This document shows, one piece after another, positions 28,346 through 37,807 of a DNA stretch of 64,000 nucleotides. The position numbers and the translations under genes are program-made. The stretch's first letter is position 1; each line of letters opens with the position of its first letter. The stretch is from Bifidobacterium psychraerophilum (GTDB taxonomy: Bacteria > Actinomycetota > Actinomycetes > Actinomycetales > Bifidobacteriaceae). The stretch lies in NCBI RefSeq assembly GCF_000741705.1, contig NZ_JGZI01000010.1:248001-312000 (forward strand), read 5' to 3'. Below the pieces are notes generated by a model. That model saw only the letters and a list, made by a program, of their open reading frames with translations. It made no database searches and was not told where the DNA came from.

Positions 28346-28701
28346 GATTGATTGGCTTTCTGAGCGGACTGACGCTCATCGGATTTCCCGTCATCGGATT
28401 GCTTCCCCTTGGAGCGGGTTGGCTTCGATGATTTGAACATCTCCAACATGCGATCGGTCACCACATAGCCTCCGATGACGTTCATCGTGCCCAGCACCGC
28501 GGCCAGGAAGATGAAGACGTAGGACAACGGCGAATCAGCATGTGCCGCGACGATCACCACACCCACGATCACGATGCCGTGTATCGAATTGGCCCCGCTC
28601 ATCAGGGGCGTATGCAGGGTCGCTGGAACCTTGCCGATCACTTCGACGCCTAGCAATAATGCCAATATGAACAAAGTGATAGGAACCACGAGGTTTTCCA
28701 T
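28342..28701 (-). CDS. pntAb: NAD(P) transhydrogenase subunit alpha, part 2 (membrane part)
   Basis: The 119-residue protein begins MENLVVPITLFILALLLGVEVIGKVP, the first of three or four transmembrane helices of domain II of the split alpha subunit. It ends in a charged cytoplasmic tail (PTRSKGKQSDDGKSDERQ). The ATG at 28701 is one base after the pntAa stop; the longer frame from 28746 reads into pntAa. It joins PntB to form the proton channel. Confidence 0.94.
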   Translation of the reverse strand: MENLVVPITLFILALLLGVEVIGKVPATLHTPLMSGANSIHGIVIVGVVIVAAHADSPLSYVFIFLAAVLGTMNVIGGYVVTDRMLEMFKSSKPTRSKGKQSDDGKSDERQSAQKANQS

Positions 28702-28702
28702 A

Positions 28703-29839
28703 TCAGTCTCTTCCTTCCTTACGACCTGAGATGACCAGTGCGTCATCGAGTTCCCGGCTCAGATCCATCTGCAGAGCCCCACCCTCGCTGACGAAGTGCG
28801 CGAGAGTATCGGCAAGGTTCCTGGACAGCAGCATGGATGCCGTCGTGGCCACCCCGCTCGCCAGATCCGCGTTGCCGATGACTTTGACCCCGCCGGCGGT
28901 GACGGTCATACCCGGGGCGGAGCCCTCCACATTGCCGCCAAGATCACTTGCCGCGCAGTCAACGATGACGGCTCCGCGGTGCAATCCCTCCACACCTGCT
29001 TTGCTCAGCAGCACCGGTGGTTTCCGTCCCGGAACCTTCGCGGTGGTGATGACGATATCGAACTGGGCCGCCTTCTCATCGACGGCACGTTGCTGGGCCT
29101 GCTGTTCCTCCTCCGTCAGCTGACGCGCATATCCACCCTGACCCTGACCAGCGGAGAAATCGACATCCAGATCGAGGAACTTGGCCCCGAGGGACTCGAC
29201 CTCCTCACGGGATGCGGGACGCACATCGTAGGCCGTGACCACGGCCCCAAGACGCTTCGCTGTCCCGATCGCCTGCAGACCCGCGATGCCCGCACCGAGT
29301 ACCAGCACCTTTGCCGGGCGTATGGTGCCTGCCGCGGTTGTCATCATCGGCAGGAAGGAGCCGTATTCCTGCGCTGCGACCAGGACGGACTTGTATCCCA
29401 TCACGGAGTTCTGCGAGGTCATCTCATCCATCGATTGGGCGGCGCTGAGCTGCCTGGGCAGACGCTCCATGGCGATGCCCACGAGTCCGGCATCCTGCAG
29501 GGCAGCCGTGTATCCCTCATCGGTGAAGGAGCCGAGCATGCCCAGAACCCATGATCCCGCCGGCAGCATGGCGATCAGATCCGCGGAGGGACGTTCGACG
29601 AAGCCGAAGGCCTGCGCTGTCGCTATGATCTCCTCTTTGCTCACCACCTGCACGCCCGCCTGACGAAAATCATCATCGCTGAAGCCGGCGCTGATGCCGG
29701 CATCGCTTTCGATCAGACAGGACACATGCGAACGCTTCAGCCGGACTGCGATATCCGGTGTAAGCGCGACGCGGGACTCCTGTTGCGTTGATTCCTTGAA
29801 AACTCCATATGTCACGCTGGACCGGTCTTCCTGACCCAT
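28703..29839 (-). CDS. pntAa: NAD(P) transhydrogenase subunit alpha, part 1 (NAD-binding)
   Basis: The 378-residue soluble domain I binds NAD(H). It shows the alanine-dehydrogenase-like fold with RVALTPDIAVRLKRSH, RQLSAAQSMDEMTSQNSVMGYK and the Rossmann motif VLGAGIAGLQAIGTAKRLGA. The ATG at 29839 has AAGGG 6 bases upstream. An ATG two codons earlier (29845) directly abuts that site. It is the first gene of the operon and is divergent from the acyl-CoA ligase gene, with a 153-base shared region that holds both promoters. Confidence 0.95.
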   Translation of the reverse strand: MGQEDRSSVTYGVFKESTQQESRVALTPDIAVRLKRSHVSCLIESDAGISAGFSDDDFRQAGVQVVSKEEIIATAQAFGFVERPSADLIAMLPAGSWVLGMLGSFTDEGYTAALQDAGLVGIAMERLPRQLSAAQSMDEMTSQNSVMGYKSVLVAAQEYGSFLPMMTTAAGTIRPAKVLVLGAGIAGLQAIGTAKRLGAVVTAYDVRPASREEVESLGAKFLDLDVDFSAGQGQGGYARQLTEEEQQAQQRAVDEKAAQFDIVITTAKVPGRKPPVLLSKAGVEGLHRGAVIVDCAASDLGGNVEGSAPGMTVTAGGVKVIGNADLASGVATTASMLLSRNLADTLAHFVSEGGALQMDLSRELDDALVISGRKEGRD

Positions 29840-29992
29840 AGACATCCCTTCTCGCTAGATGTGCGGGGACACTCGACAAACGTCGATAGACACAGTGTAT
29901 AAGACATTCACGATTCCTACGCAGGTGTGTCCGCTTCATTATCTCCATTGCACAGGATACTGTTGTTAGGTCGTATAGATGGAGGAGAGAGC

Positions 29993-32008
29993 GTGACTTT
30001 GATCAAATCTGCGAAGTCCTACCTTGTTGCGATGGCGCAGCGCGCAGCAACCCTGGGTGGATATCATGACCACGAAGGAAATGCCGGCGATGATGCTTCC
30101 GGAATGCAGCACGAGCATGAGGCAAGCACGGAACCCGTCGTCCGTGAATGGTCCGTCGGCTATCCAACAGTGACCGCCATCGATGAGCAGTCGGGTCTGC
30201 TGACCACGTCGACGTCGGGCGCGGGCAAAATCCCCGATGACATGACCGTCTATGACCTCTATGCATCCCGCGCCCGGGAGATGCCCGATGAGGATATGTA
30301 CCACTTCCAGCGCAATGGGAAATGGATCAGCCGTACGGCTGCGGAAACCTTGGAGGACATACGCTCCACCGCGAAGGGCCTGCTGCATGCCGGTCTGAAC
30401 AAAGGCGATGCCGTGGCATTCATGTGCCACACCAGTTATGAGTGGAACATCGTCGATGCCGCGGTGCTCGCCGTGGGGGGCATCATCGCGACGGTGTACG
30501 ACACCGATTCGGCCGAACAGATCCGTTACATCGTCAATAACTCGGACGCAAGCCTGCTGATCGTCGAGACCCGCGACATGCGCGAGAAGGCCGATGGCGC
30601 CATCGACGAGTGCGAAAGCCTCAAGCGTATCGCCTGTCTGGAGAACGGGGCACTCGAGGAGCTTCAGGCCTATGGCACCACGGTCAGCGATGAGGAGCTC
30701 GATAAGCGCATCGCCTCGATCAAAGCCGACGATCTCTGCTCGGTCGTCTACACCTCCGGTTCGACCGCGGCACCCAAGGGCGTCGAGATGACGCACTCGC
30801 ACTACTGCACGCTGGCGCACAACCTGTGTGCCTACATCCCCGATCTCCTAGGTGACAAGGACGGTTCGGTACTGCTCTTCCTGCCGCAGGCCCACTCATT
30901 CGCGCGCGCCATCAACTATGCCTGCGCTTACAGCTCCATCCAGATCTACATAGCACAGGGCATCAAGACGCTGATCTCTGATCTCCAGGTCGCCAGGCCG
31001 ACCGTGATGATCGGTGTGCCGCGTGTTTTCGAGAAGGTGTACAACGCGGCTTCACAGAAGGCCGGTCATGGCGCGAAGGGAATGACATTCGCGGCGGCCG
31101 TGGTCGCGGCCCAGGATTACATGTCCCAGGTTTCAAGCCAGGGAAAGGCGAACAGGCGAACCACGCTGCGGCGTGCGCTCTTTGACCCCATCGTCTACAG
31201 TTCGCTCAGGCAGGCCCTCGGTGGCCGCGCCAAGTGGATCGTATCCGGCGGCGCTCCCCTGGATCCTGCGCTGCTCAGCTTCTTCCGTGGTGCTGACGTC
31301 CCCGTGTACGAAGGCTATGGTCTGACCGAGACCACGGCTCCCTGCGCCTTCAGCCCATTGGGATCGCCCTTCCATGACGGTTCGGTGGGCATCGCATTCC
31401 CCGGTTTCGCGATCCGCGTCGCTGCGGACGGCGAGATCCAAGTCTCCGGAACCAGTGTCTTCAATCGCTATCACAAGAACGACGAGGCCACGGCCTCCTC
31501 CTTCACCAAGGATGGCTGGTATGCGACGGGCGATCTCGGACGTCTCGACCATGATGGCTTCCTGTACATCACCGGACGCAAGAAGGATCTGATCATCACG
31601 GCAGGCGGCAAGAACGTCTCCCCCGGACCGATCGAAGAGATGATCCAGCGCTCCTCGATCGTTTCGAGAGCAGTGGTGCTGGGCGATAAGCGCCCCTTCA
31701 TCTCGGCCCTGGTCACCCTCGACGAGGAGACCCTGCGTCCTTGGCTCGCATCCAAGGGTTTGGACAAGAATATGTCGATCGCGGACGCGGCGAATAACGC
31801 CGCCGTGCGCGCCGAGGTCCAGCAATTCGTCGATGAGGCGAATGATGGTGTGTCGCGTGCCGAGTCCGTGCGCAAATTCATCATCCTTCCCGAGGATTTC
31901 TCCCAGGAGAACGGACTGCTCACCGCATCCATGAAGGTGATCCGTCCCAAGGTCATCTCCAGCAACGCGGAACTGCTGAACACCAAAATGTATACGCCGC
32001 GCAAGTAG
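29993..32008 (+). CDS. Long-chain fatty acid-CoA ligase (AMP-forming)
   Basis: The 671-residue adenylate-forming enzyme activates fatty acids to acyl-CoA through an acyl-AMP. Motifs in order are YTSGSTAAPKGVEMTH (phosphate binding), GYGLTETTAP, YATGDLG, and GRKKDLIITAGGKNVSP near the C-terminal lid. It resembles the actinobacterial FadD15 group. The GTG at 29993 is chosen because GGAGGA lies 6 bases before it; 22 codons of longer frame are left out. An N-terminal stretch of about 60 residues rich in Asp, Glu and His precedes the catalytic domain. Bifidobacteria lack beta-oxidation, so the role is probably lipid salvage or membrane synthesis (inference). Confidence 0.92.
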   Translation: MTLIKSAKSYLVAMAQRAATLGGYHDHEGNAGDDASGMQHEHEASTEPVVREWSVGYPTVTAIDEQSGLLTTSTSGAGKIPDDMTVYDLYASRAREMPDEDMYHFQRNGKWISRTAAETLEDIRSTAKGLLHAGLNKGDAVAFMCHTSYEWNIVDAAVLAVGGIIATVYDTDSAEQIRYIVNNSDASLLIVETRDMREKADGAIDECESLKRIACLENGALEELQAYGTTVSDEELDKRIASIKADDLCSVVYTSGSTAAPKGVEMTHSHYCTLAHNLCAYIPDLLGDKDGSVLLFLPQAHSFARAINYACAYSSIQIYIAQGIKTLISDLQVARPTVMIGVPRVFEKVYNAASQKAGHGAKGMTFAAAVVAAQDYMSQVSSQGKANRRTTLRRALFDPIVYSSLRQALGGRAKWIVSGGAPLDPALLSFFRGADVPVYEGYGLTETTAPCAFSPLGSPFHDGSVGIAFPGFAIRVAADGEIQVSGTSVFNRYHKNDEATASSFTKDGWYATGDLGRLDHDGFLYITGRKKDLIITAGGKNVSPGPIEEMIQRSSIVSRAVVLGDKRPFISALVTLDEETLRPWLASKGLDKNMSIADAANNAAVRAEVQQFVDEANDGVSRAESVRKFIILPEDFSQENGLLTASMKVIRPKVISSNAELLNTKMYTPRK

Positions 32009-32031
32009 CGCATCCGCCATCGCTGTTCCCG

Positions 32032-32070
32032 CTGTGCCCCGGCCGTGAAACGGTCGGGGCACAGTTGTAA
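32032..32070 (+). terminator. Terminator of the acyl-CoA ligase gene
   Basis: A 15-base stem (arm ctgtgccccggccgt, 32032-32046, with 32050-32064, one G-T pair) closed by the loop gaa is followed by TTGTAA. The T-run is weak but the stem is strong. It is 24 bases after the stop. Confidence 0.75.
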
Positions 32071-32108
32071 TCACACACAGTTGTAATCACACACAGCTGT
32101 CATCGCAT
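32061..32108. repeat. Short tandem repeat, 16-base unit, about three copies
   Basis: The unit acagttgtaatcacac occurs twice exactly (32061-32076, 32077-32092), then once in degenerate form (acagctgtcatcgcat, 32093-32108). The first copy overlaps the 3' arm of the terminator hairpin. It lies between convergent genes. Confidence 0.85.
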
Positions 32109-32170
32109 GCAAAGATCATCAGACATTGCGGTGCCGGGACGTCATCACCGCCGGCCCGGTGTCAGAATGA

Positions 32171-33220
32171 TCAGAAACCCAGTTTGGCGAGTTTCTTGGG
32201 ATCGGACTGCCATCCTTTGGACACCTTGACATGAAGCTCGAGTTTCGCCTTGCTGCCGATGATGCGGTTCACGGGCGTCCGGAGCCTCTTTTTCACCTGA
32301 ACCAGATGCTGCGCACCCTTGCCGATGATGATGGGCTTCTGCGAATCGCGTTCGACATAGATGGATACCAGAACACGGACCTTATCCGTGGCATTGTAGG
32401 CTTCGGCATCCTCATCCGGGTAGATGACGGAATCGACGACAACCGCCAGCGAATGCGGCAGTTCATCATCCAATTCCTCAAGGAACGCCCCACGAACCAG
32501 TTCGGCGATGGTGTCCTCCGGGCGTTCCTCGCTGAGCTGCTCGTCGGGATACATTTTCGGGCCTTCAGGCATGGCATCGACCAACAGGGAACGTACCTCA
32601 TCGAGATTGTCATGTTTCAGGGCGCTCACCGGAACGATATCCGTGAATGCGCCGAACTGTTCGACCTCGATGAGCTTGCTGATCAAAGCCTCACGATCAA
32701 GGGTGTCGATTTTGGTAACCACGGCGATTACCGGAACCTTCCAGACATCCTTTGCGTCTTGCCCATCCGATGAGGGCCGTTCCCCGGTACCCGCAGCACC
32801 GGCATGCGCGCCGGCCTGCCCCTTGCCGTACTGCGAACGCAGACGCGACAAGATCATCGTGTCTCCGGGGCCTATCTCCTGATCCGCGGGCAGGAGGAAG
32901 GCTATGGCATCCACATCGCTCAGGGACTCGTCGACCATGTCGTTCAGACGTTGGCCGAGCAGCGTGCGTGGGCGGTGGATGCCGGGCGTATCGACAAGCA
33001 CCAGCTGGGCGTGCTCAAGTGTGAGGATGCCACGTATCGCTTTGCGCGTGGTCTCCGGACGTGAGGATGCGATCGCGATCTGCGTGCCGATCAGGGCATT
33101 GGTCAAGGTGGATTTCCCTACATTGGGCCTACCCACCACGGCCACGAAACCTGATCGATAAGGCGTCTGCGCGCCTGTGGTCTCAGCTTCCGCACTCCGA
33201 TCGCTTTCACCCTGTGTCAT
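32171..33220 (-). CDS. era: GTPase Era (16S rRNA/30S assembly)
   Basis: The 349-residue protein has a GTPase domain with GRPNVGKST (G1), DTPGIHRP (G3) and TKID (G4) and a C-terminal KH RNA-binding domain (GKGAQHLVQVKKRLR). Era binds the 3' end of 16S rRNA during small subunit maturation. An insertion of about 30 residues rich in Gly, Ala and Ser lies between the switch region and TKID, making it longer than the usual 300. The ATG at 33220 is 4 bases after the corC stop and has AAGGA 8 bases upstream. It is the last gene of the operon that starts at rsmE. Confidence 0.95.
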   Translation of the reverse strand: MTQGESDRSAEAETTGAQTPYRSGFVAVVGRPNVGKSTLTNALIGTQIAIASSRPETTRKAIRGILTLEHAQLVLVDTPGIHRPRTLLGQRLNDMVDESLSDVDAIAFLLPADQEIGPGDTMILSRLRSQYGKGQAGAHAGAAGTGERPSSDGQDAKDVWKVPVIAVVTKIDTLDREALISKLIEVEQFGAFTDIVPVSALKHDNLDEVRSLLVDAMPEGPKMYPDEQLSEERPEDTIAELVRGAFLEELDDELPHSLAVVVDSVIYPDEDAEAYNATDKVRVLVSIYVERDSQKPIIIGKGAQHLVQVKKRLRTPVNRIIGSKAKLELHVKVSKGWQSDPKKLAKLGF

Positions 33221-33224
33221 TGAT

Positions 33225-34628
33225 TCAGTCCTTCTCATCCGGTAGCTTGTCCGCTTGCTGCGCCGTCTCTTCGTCATTGCCGTCTTCAGATGCAGTGCCT
33301 GCAGGTTCCACCAATATGGTGGAGACCTTCTTGCGCCTGCCTGCCGAGTCTACCGCTGTGAGACGCAAACCCCTGACCACGGCCGACGATCCCACGATCG
33401 GCACCCTGCCGAGCATCTTGGTCAGCAGGCCGAATACCGTGTCGACATCATCCTCATCGATGTCGATTTCGAACAGTTCCTCAAGATCCGCTATGGATGT
33501 GCGGGCGGGCAGTTTCCATGTGGAGGGACCGACCTGTTCCGGCTCCTGGTGCTGCGTGCGATCGTGCTCGTCTTCCAGCTCTCCGACGATCTGCTCTATG
33601 GCGTCCTCTATGGTGACCAGACCCGCGATACCGCCGTATTCATCGACGACGACGGCCACATGCTGCCTGGTCTGCTGCATATGGTGGAAGAGATCGTCCA
33701 CGGGCTTCGATTCCGGAACCAGCATCGGATCGCGGCATACCGAGGAAATGACCCTGCTTGATGCGGCGGGGTTGAACGCAATCGTCCGCACCGCGTCCTT
33801 GAGGTAGGCGATGCCGACCAAGTCATCGACGTCCTCACCGATGACCGGGATACGGGAAAAGCCTGAACGTGAGAAGAGTTTCAAGGCCGAACTCAGACTG
33901 ACATCCCTGTCGACGCAGATCATATCCGTTCGCGGGACCATGATCTCCCTGGTGAGCGTATCCGAAAGGGTCAGCACATTGCGCAGCATCTCGGAGACCT
34001 CGGGATCGAAACCGTTGCTTTCCACAAGCCGATCGACCATCGCGCGACCCTGTTCGAGCTGGATCTTGTCGAGTTCCTCATCGTCGGAGAGACTGAGGTC
34101 TTTGCCGTGCTTCCTGCCTTTATTCGGGTTGCGCGCCTTCGCGAAGGGTGTCAGGGCCACCGCCACAGTGGTGATCTGGGCGTACGCCAGCATGATATCC
34201 AGCGGTTTCGAAGCGCCTGCGACCCGCGGCCGAACCAGAATGGAGACGAAGGCCACCAGCAGGGCGAAGACCAGACCGCAGATCAGACCGATCCACAATT
34301 CCGCACCGAACAATGATGCGATGCCCGCGACCAATGCGCCATCCATCACATTGCACACGATGCGGAAAAAGGCACATGAGCCCGCCGTGGCATAGCGATC
34401 AGCGATCAGACGCTGCACCTTGTGGATTTTCTCGATCCTCTTCATCCGCGAGAACTGACCCAAGTCAAGATCGGTCTGAACGGCCAGAATCAGATTGTTC
34501 AGGCTTGCCCTGGTGACCCGCGAAACCGCGCCTTCGGTCGCCGCCATCACCAGCGAGAGCCACACCAGGGCCGAAGCGACCACAACCATCAGCAGGACGA
34601 GAAGCAATAATTCACTCTGCATGTTCAC
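33225..34628 (-). CDS. Hemolysin family/CorC-like membrane protein (CNNM-CBS-transporter-associated domain)
   Basis: The 467-residue protein has an N-terminal CNNM (DUF21) region with about four transmembrane helices, a pair of CBS domains (about 200-340; [15 protein letters not shown] and [25 protein letters not shown]) and a C-terminal CorC/HlyC domain. Homologues transport or sense magnesium; the hemolysin name is historical. The GTG at 34628 overlaps the ybeY stop; an ATG at 34622 with GAGG 7 bases upstream is an equally good start. The neighbours era, ybeY and phoH are ribosome-related, as in most actinobacteria. Confidence 0.9.
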   Translation of the reverse strand: MNMQSELLLLVLLMVVVASALVWLSLVMAATEGAVSRVTRASLNNLILAVQTDLDLGQFSRMKRIEKIHKVQRLIADRYATAGSCAFFRIVCNVMDGALVAGIASLFGAELWIGLICGLVFALLVAFVSILVRPRVAGASKPLDIMLAYAQITTVAVALTPFAKARNPNKGRKHGKDLSLSDDEELDKIQLEQGRAMVDRLVESNGFDPEVSEMLRNVLTLSDTLTREIMVPRTDMICVDRDVSLSSALKLFSRSGFSRIPVIGEDVDDLVGIAYLKDAVRTIAFNPAASSRVISSVCRDPMLVPESKPVDDLFHHMQQTRQHVAVVVDEYGGIAGLVTIEDAIEQIVGELEDEHDRTQHQEPEQVGPSTWKLPARTSIADLEELFEIDIDEDDVDTVFGLLTKMLGRVPIVGSSAVVRGLRLTAVDSAGRRKKVSTILVEPAGTASEDGNDEETAQQADKLPDEKD

Positions 34629-35191
34629 GCCTCGGTGCCTTTCGTCGAATGGCCTTTGCGGAGCGCACGACGCGGATCGGCACCACCGATCGCACCTTCC
34701 GGAAGCCAGGCCTGCGCGGCTTCACCCTGCGCGGCACCGCCTTGCAATTGTGCGAGGAAGGTCAGCAGCAGTTGGCGTTGCAGCCCGAACATCTGCCGTT
34801 CCTGATCGGCCGTGGTGTGATCGTATCCCAACAGGTGCAGCATGCCGTGTATGGCGAGCAGCATCATTTCCTCCGTTGTGGAATGGCCTGCGGCAGCGGC
34901 CTGTTGCGCCGCGACCGATGGGCATATGACGATATCCCCCAGGATGCCCTCCACAATGCTTTTGCCATCTCCCGGACGCAGTTCGTCCATCGGGAAACTC
35001 ATCACATCGGTCGGGCCTTTGAGATTCATCCACCGCTCGTGCAGTTCGGCTATCGCATCCGCCTCATAGAACAGCACGGTCAGATCGGACTGCGTACTCA
35101 CACGCATCTGGTCCAGAACCCATATCCCCAAATCCGAGAACAGTTTGGGTTCGATGTCCCACTGCGTTTCGTTGGTGACCTCGATGCTCAT
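34625..35191 (-). CDS. ybeY: Endoribonuclease YbeY (16S rRNA maturation)
   Basis: The 188-residue metalloprotein has the zinc-binding signature [21 protein letters not shown], with the three histidines HxxxHxxxxxH. YbeY trims the 16S rRNA 3' end and takes part in ribosome quality control. Its ATG overlaps the phoH stop (ATGA), and its stop overlaps the start of the CorC-like gene. A C-terminal tail of about 35 residues follows the catalytic domain. Confidence 0.95.
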   Translation of the reverse strand: MSIEVTNETQWDIEPKLFSDLGIWVLDQMRVSTQSDLTVLFYEADAIAELHERWMNLKGPTDVMSFPMDELRPGDGKSIVEGILGDIVICPSVAAQQAAAAGHSTTEEMMLLAIHGMLHLLGYDHTTADQERQMFGLQRQLLLTFLAQLQGGAAQGEAAQAWLPEGAIGGADPRRALRKGHSTKGTEA

Positions 35192-36252
35192 CTTGTCCTG
35201 TTCCTTCTCGCCGCTTCGCGTTCCTCACGCGCCACGGCATCCCTTTGGGCCTTCTGGTCGTAAGCCTGTACGATTTTGCCGACGAGCTCATGCCTCACCA
35301 CATCCGTGGCGTCGAGGTGCGCGAAGGCGATGTCGTCGATATCCTTGAGAATCGCCTCGATCGTCGAGAGCCCCGACTTCGGTACCGCGAGATCCACCTG
35401 GGTGATGTCCCCGGTGACGACCATGCGGGTGTTGAAGCCCAATCTGGTCAGGAACATCTTCATCTGCTGCTCGGTGGTGTTCTGGGCCTCATCCAGTATC
35501 ACGAAGGCGTCGTTGAGGGTTCGTCCACGCATATAGGCGAGCGGGGCGACCTCGATGCTTCCGTCGTCCATGTAGCGTCTCATCTGTTCGGCGCCGAACA
35601 TATCCGACAAGGCGTCATACAGGGGACGAAGATAGGGATCGACCTTCTCATTGAGCGTTCCCGGAAGGAAGCCGAGGTTCTCCCCCGCCTCAACGGCCGG
35701 GCGGGTCAGGATGATTCTGCTGATGACCTTGTCCTGGAAGGCGCGAACGGCCTTGGCCACCGCCAGATAGGTCTTGCCCGTTCCGGCGGGCCCTATCGCG
35801 AAGGTGACGGTGTTGCGCCCGATTGCGTTGACGTAGGCTATCTGACCTGCGGTCTTGGGCCGTACGGGAATGCCCGAGGCATAGGTGATGACTCCCGGGA
35901 CGTTCATGGATTTGCCCATACGCTGTTCTTTTCGCTTCGTCGGTGAGAGTTCCCTCCCGAGAATGTTGCGTTTATGGATCTGTGAGGATTCGATCATCCG
36001 TCTGACGGTTTCGGCATCCATCGGGGCGGAATACGCCGCATCGATGATGGTGCTCACCACATCCTGGGCCTTCGCCGCCTGCGCTTCGGTCTGGCGGTTG
36101 CGCGACATGATCACGACCCTGTTCCCTCTGACGATGATGGTCAGATCCGGGAACGCCCGTTCGACTTCTCTGATGACCTCATCGACCGGCCCCAGCACCG
36201 TCACTGGATCCAGTTCCGCCGGAATGGTGATTGTACGTGTAGTGGTGGCCAC
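35188..36252 (-). CDS. phoH: PhoH family ATPase (YbeZ-like)
   Basis: The 354-residue protein has a P-loop [16 protein letters not shown] in the middle, a Walker B-like [11 protein letters not shown] and an N-terminal KH-like segment. The C-terminus is basic. PhoH/YbeZ pairs with YbeY, and the genes overlap here by four bases, matching their known functional link in rRNA processing. The start is GTG at 36252 with GAAAGG 6 bases upstream. No pho box was seen; the name is historical. Confidence 0.94.
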   Translation of the reverse strand: MATTTRTITIPAELDPVTVLGPVDEVIREVERAFPDLTIIVRGNRVVIMSRNRQTEAQAAKAQDVVSTIIDAAYSAPMDAETVRRMIESSQIHKRNILGRELSPTKRKEQRMGKSMNVPGVITYASGIPVRPKTAGQIAYVNAIGRNTVTFAIGPAGTGKTYLAVAKAVRAFQDKVISRIILTRPAVEAGENLGFLPGTLNEKVDPYLRPLYDALSDMFGAEQMRRYMDDGSIEVAPLAYMRGRTLNDAFVILDEAQNTTEQQMKMFLTRLGFNTRMVVTGDITQVDLAVPKSGLSTIEAILKDIDDIAFAHLDATDVVRHELVGKIVQAYDQKAQRDAVAREEREAARRNRTR

Positions 36253-36290
36253 GGATGCCTTTCTGTTGTCCTGGGTTCAATCGTAGTACG

Positions 36291-36629
36291 CTACTCGTCC
36301 AGTACTTCGCCTGTGAGCACATGTGCGTGAACATGGAATACGGTCTGTCCGGCATCCAGCCCCGTGTTGAAGACCAGGCGGTACGCGCCGTTGTAGCGTT
36401 CCTTGGCTATCCCCTGCGCCACTCCCACGATATGCGCCAGCTCGGCGGGATCCTCGGAGGCCAGTTCGTCGACTGAGGCATAGTGCCGTTTGGGCACGAC
36501 CAGCACATGTACCTTGGCTTTCGGATGGATGTCTTCGAAGGCGTAGGTGCTCTCATCCTCGTACACTGTCGTGCTGGGGATCTCACCCTTGATAATGCTG
36601 CAGAACAGGCAGTCTTCGCTATCACTCAT
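36291..36629 (-). CDS. hinT: HIT family nucleotide-binding protein (HinT-like)
   Basis: The 112-residue protein carries the histidine triad HVHAHVL at its C-terminus and the HIT start DCLFCSIIKGEIPS. Enzymes of this group hydrolyse adenosine phosphoramidates and related AMP-amino conjugates. The ATG at 36629 follows AAGGAG by 6 bases. It lies between rsmE and phoH, a common actinobacterial order. Length is normal. Confidence 0.95.
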   Translation of the reverse strand: MSDSEDCLFCSIIKGEIPSTTVYEDESTYAFEDIHPKAKVHVLVVPKRHYASVDELASEDPAELAHIVGVAQGIAKERYNGAYRLVFNTGLDAGQTVFHVHAHVLTGEVLDE

Positions 36630-36740
36630 GCTGGCTCCTTCGATTGTGTATTACAGCCTCCATGCTATTGCCGGTGCGGGATAAATCGCCCCGTCGCGTA
36701 TCCCCGGCGATGCGCGATGCACCGCCCATCCTTCGCCGCT

Positions 36741-37538
36741 TCAGGACCAACGCCCCAAAGCGCGGGACAGCAGCGAGAGCGCAACCGCCCCGGCACACGA
36801 AGCCCGGAGTATATTGCTGCCCAGCACACAGCATTTCGCGCCGGAATCCTTGAATAGCGCGATCTCATCATCGCTGATGCCGCCTTCGGGCCCGACGATG
36901 ACGCTGATCGTCCTCGGACGGGCGTCGCTGAGGCACCGTGCCTCCATCGCGTCGGCGGCCTCCTCGATTCCCGACCAGCTCTCGCTCGCATCCTGATGGA
37001 GCACGATGACCAGATCACCGTGCACATTCGCCCGTTTGCAGATCGCCGCGATCTGTTTGCTGGAAACGTGATCGGCCAGCTGCGGACGCCATGAGCGCCG
37101 GGATTGTTCGGTGGCCGATTGGATGACCTGAAGCCATTTGCGATCGGTACGCCCCTCCTTCCACCGTGCGATGGAACGGTCACTCTGCCAGGGGATGATC
37201 GCGTCCACGCCGATCTGGGTCGCCATATCGATGGCCTGCTCATCATGCCCGCCCTTGGCGAGTGCCTGTATCAGCGCCAATCGTGTTGTCGGCTGCGCTT
37301 CCTTGCCGACCGAGAGTATCTTGACGACGCCGTTCTGAGGATCCTCGATGCTCGCCTGTATGCGCAGCCCTCTGCCGTCAGAGAGCTCAAGACCATCCCC
37401 CTTCCCCAATCTCATCACTTGGATGGCATGTTTGCGGACGTTCTGCGGCAGGGTGATGTTCCAGCCGGAATGCAGTTCATCGGTGTGGACAGGGGCATCG
37501 TCACTGGATGGATCAAAGAGGAACAGGGCTTCAGTCAT
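36741..37538 (-). CDS. rsmE: 16S rRNA (uracil-1498-N3)-methyltransferase
   Basis: The 265-residue SPOUT-class methyltransferase has IVGPEGGISDDEI and the knot-forming LGSNILRASCAGAVALSLL near its end, with an N-terminal PUA-like domain. It methylates U1498 of 16S rRNA with S-adenosylmethionine. The ATG at 37538 gives the usual length; a 23-residue extension from 37607 is unsupported. The ribosome binding site is weak. It heads the rsmE-hinT-phoH-ybeY-corC-era group. Confidence 0.94.
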   Translation of the reverse strand: MTEALFLFDPSSDDAPVHTDELHSGWNITLPQNVRKHAIQVMRLGKGDGLELSDGRGLRIQASIEDPQNGVVKILSVGKEAQPTTRLALIQALAKGGHDEQAIDMATQIGVDAIIPWQSDRSIARWKEGRTDRKWLQVIQSATEQSRRSWRPQLADHVSSKQIAAICKRANVHGDLVIVLHQDASESWSGIEEAADAMEARCLSDARPRTISVIVGPEGGISDDEIALFKDSGAKCCVLGSNILRASCAGAVALSLLSRALGRWS

Positions 37539-37653
37539 GGGCACAAGAGTACCGTCACCACCGGGTTTCAGCCTGTATCGCCGGCACCTCGCGACACGGT
37601 TCACCAAAATCCTGAATATGTGTTATTGTTTCATCTGTTGCCTAAAAGCAAAT

Positions 37654-37743
37654 GTCCGGGTGGCGGAATGGTAGACGCGCTAGCTTGAGGTGCTAGTGCC
37701 TATTTATACAGGCGTGCGGGTTCAAGTCCCGCTCCGGACACCA
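37654..37743 (+). tRNA. tRNA-Leu (anticodon GAG)
   Basis: The acceptor stem GTCCGGG pairs with TCCGGAC (one G-T). The anticodon stem CTAGC/GCTAG encloses the loop TTGAGGT with anticodon GAG, reading CTC and CTT. A long variable arm (TGCCTATTTATACAGGCG), typical of Leu, is followed by the T-loop GGGTTCAAGTCCC. CCA is encoded at 37741-37743. Confidence 0.97.
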
Positions 37744-37745
37744 GT

Positions 37746-37780
37746 ACCGGGAGTCAGATGACTCCCGGTTTTCTGTTTTC
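37746..37780 (+). terminator. Intrinsic terminator of tRNA-Leu
   Basis: A perfect 10-base stem (37746-37755 with 37760-37769; arm accgggagtc), loop agat, is followed by TTTCTGTTTT. It begins two bases after CCA. Confidence 0.93.
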
Positions 37781-37807
37781 ATACGGCGGTCAGGATGGTG
37801 GTGAACG

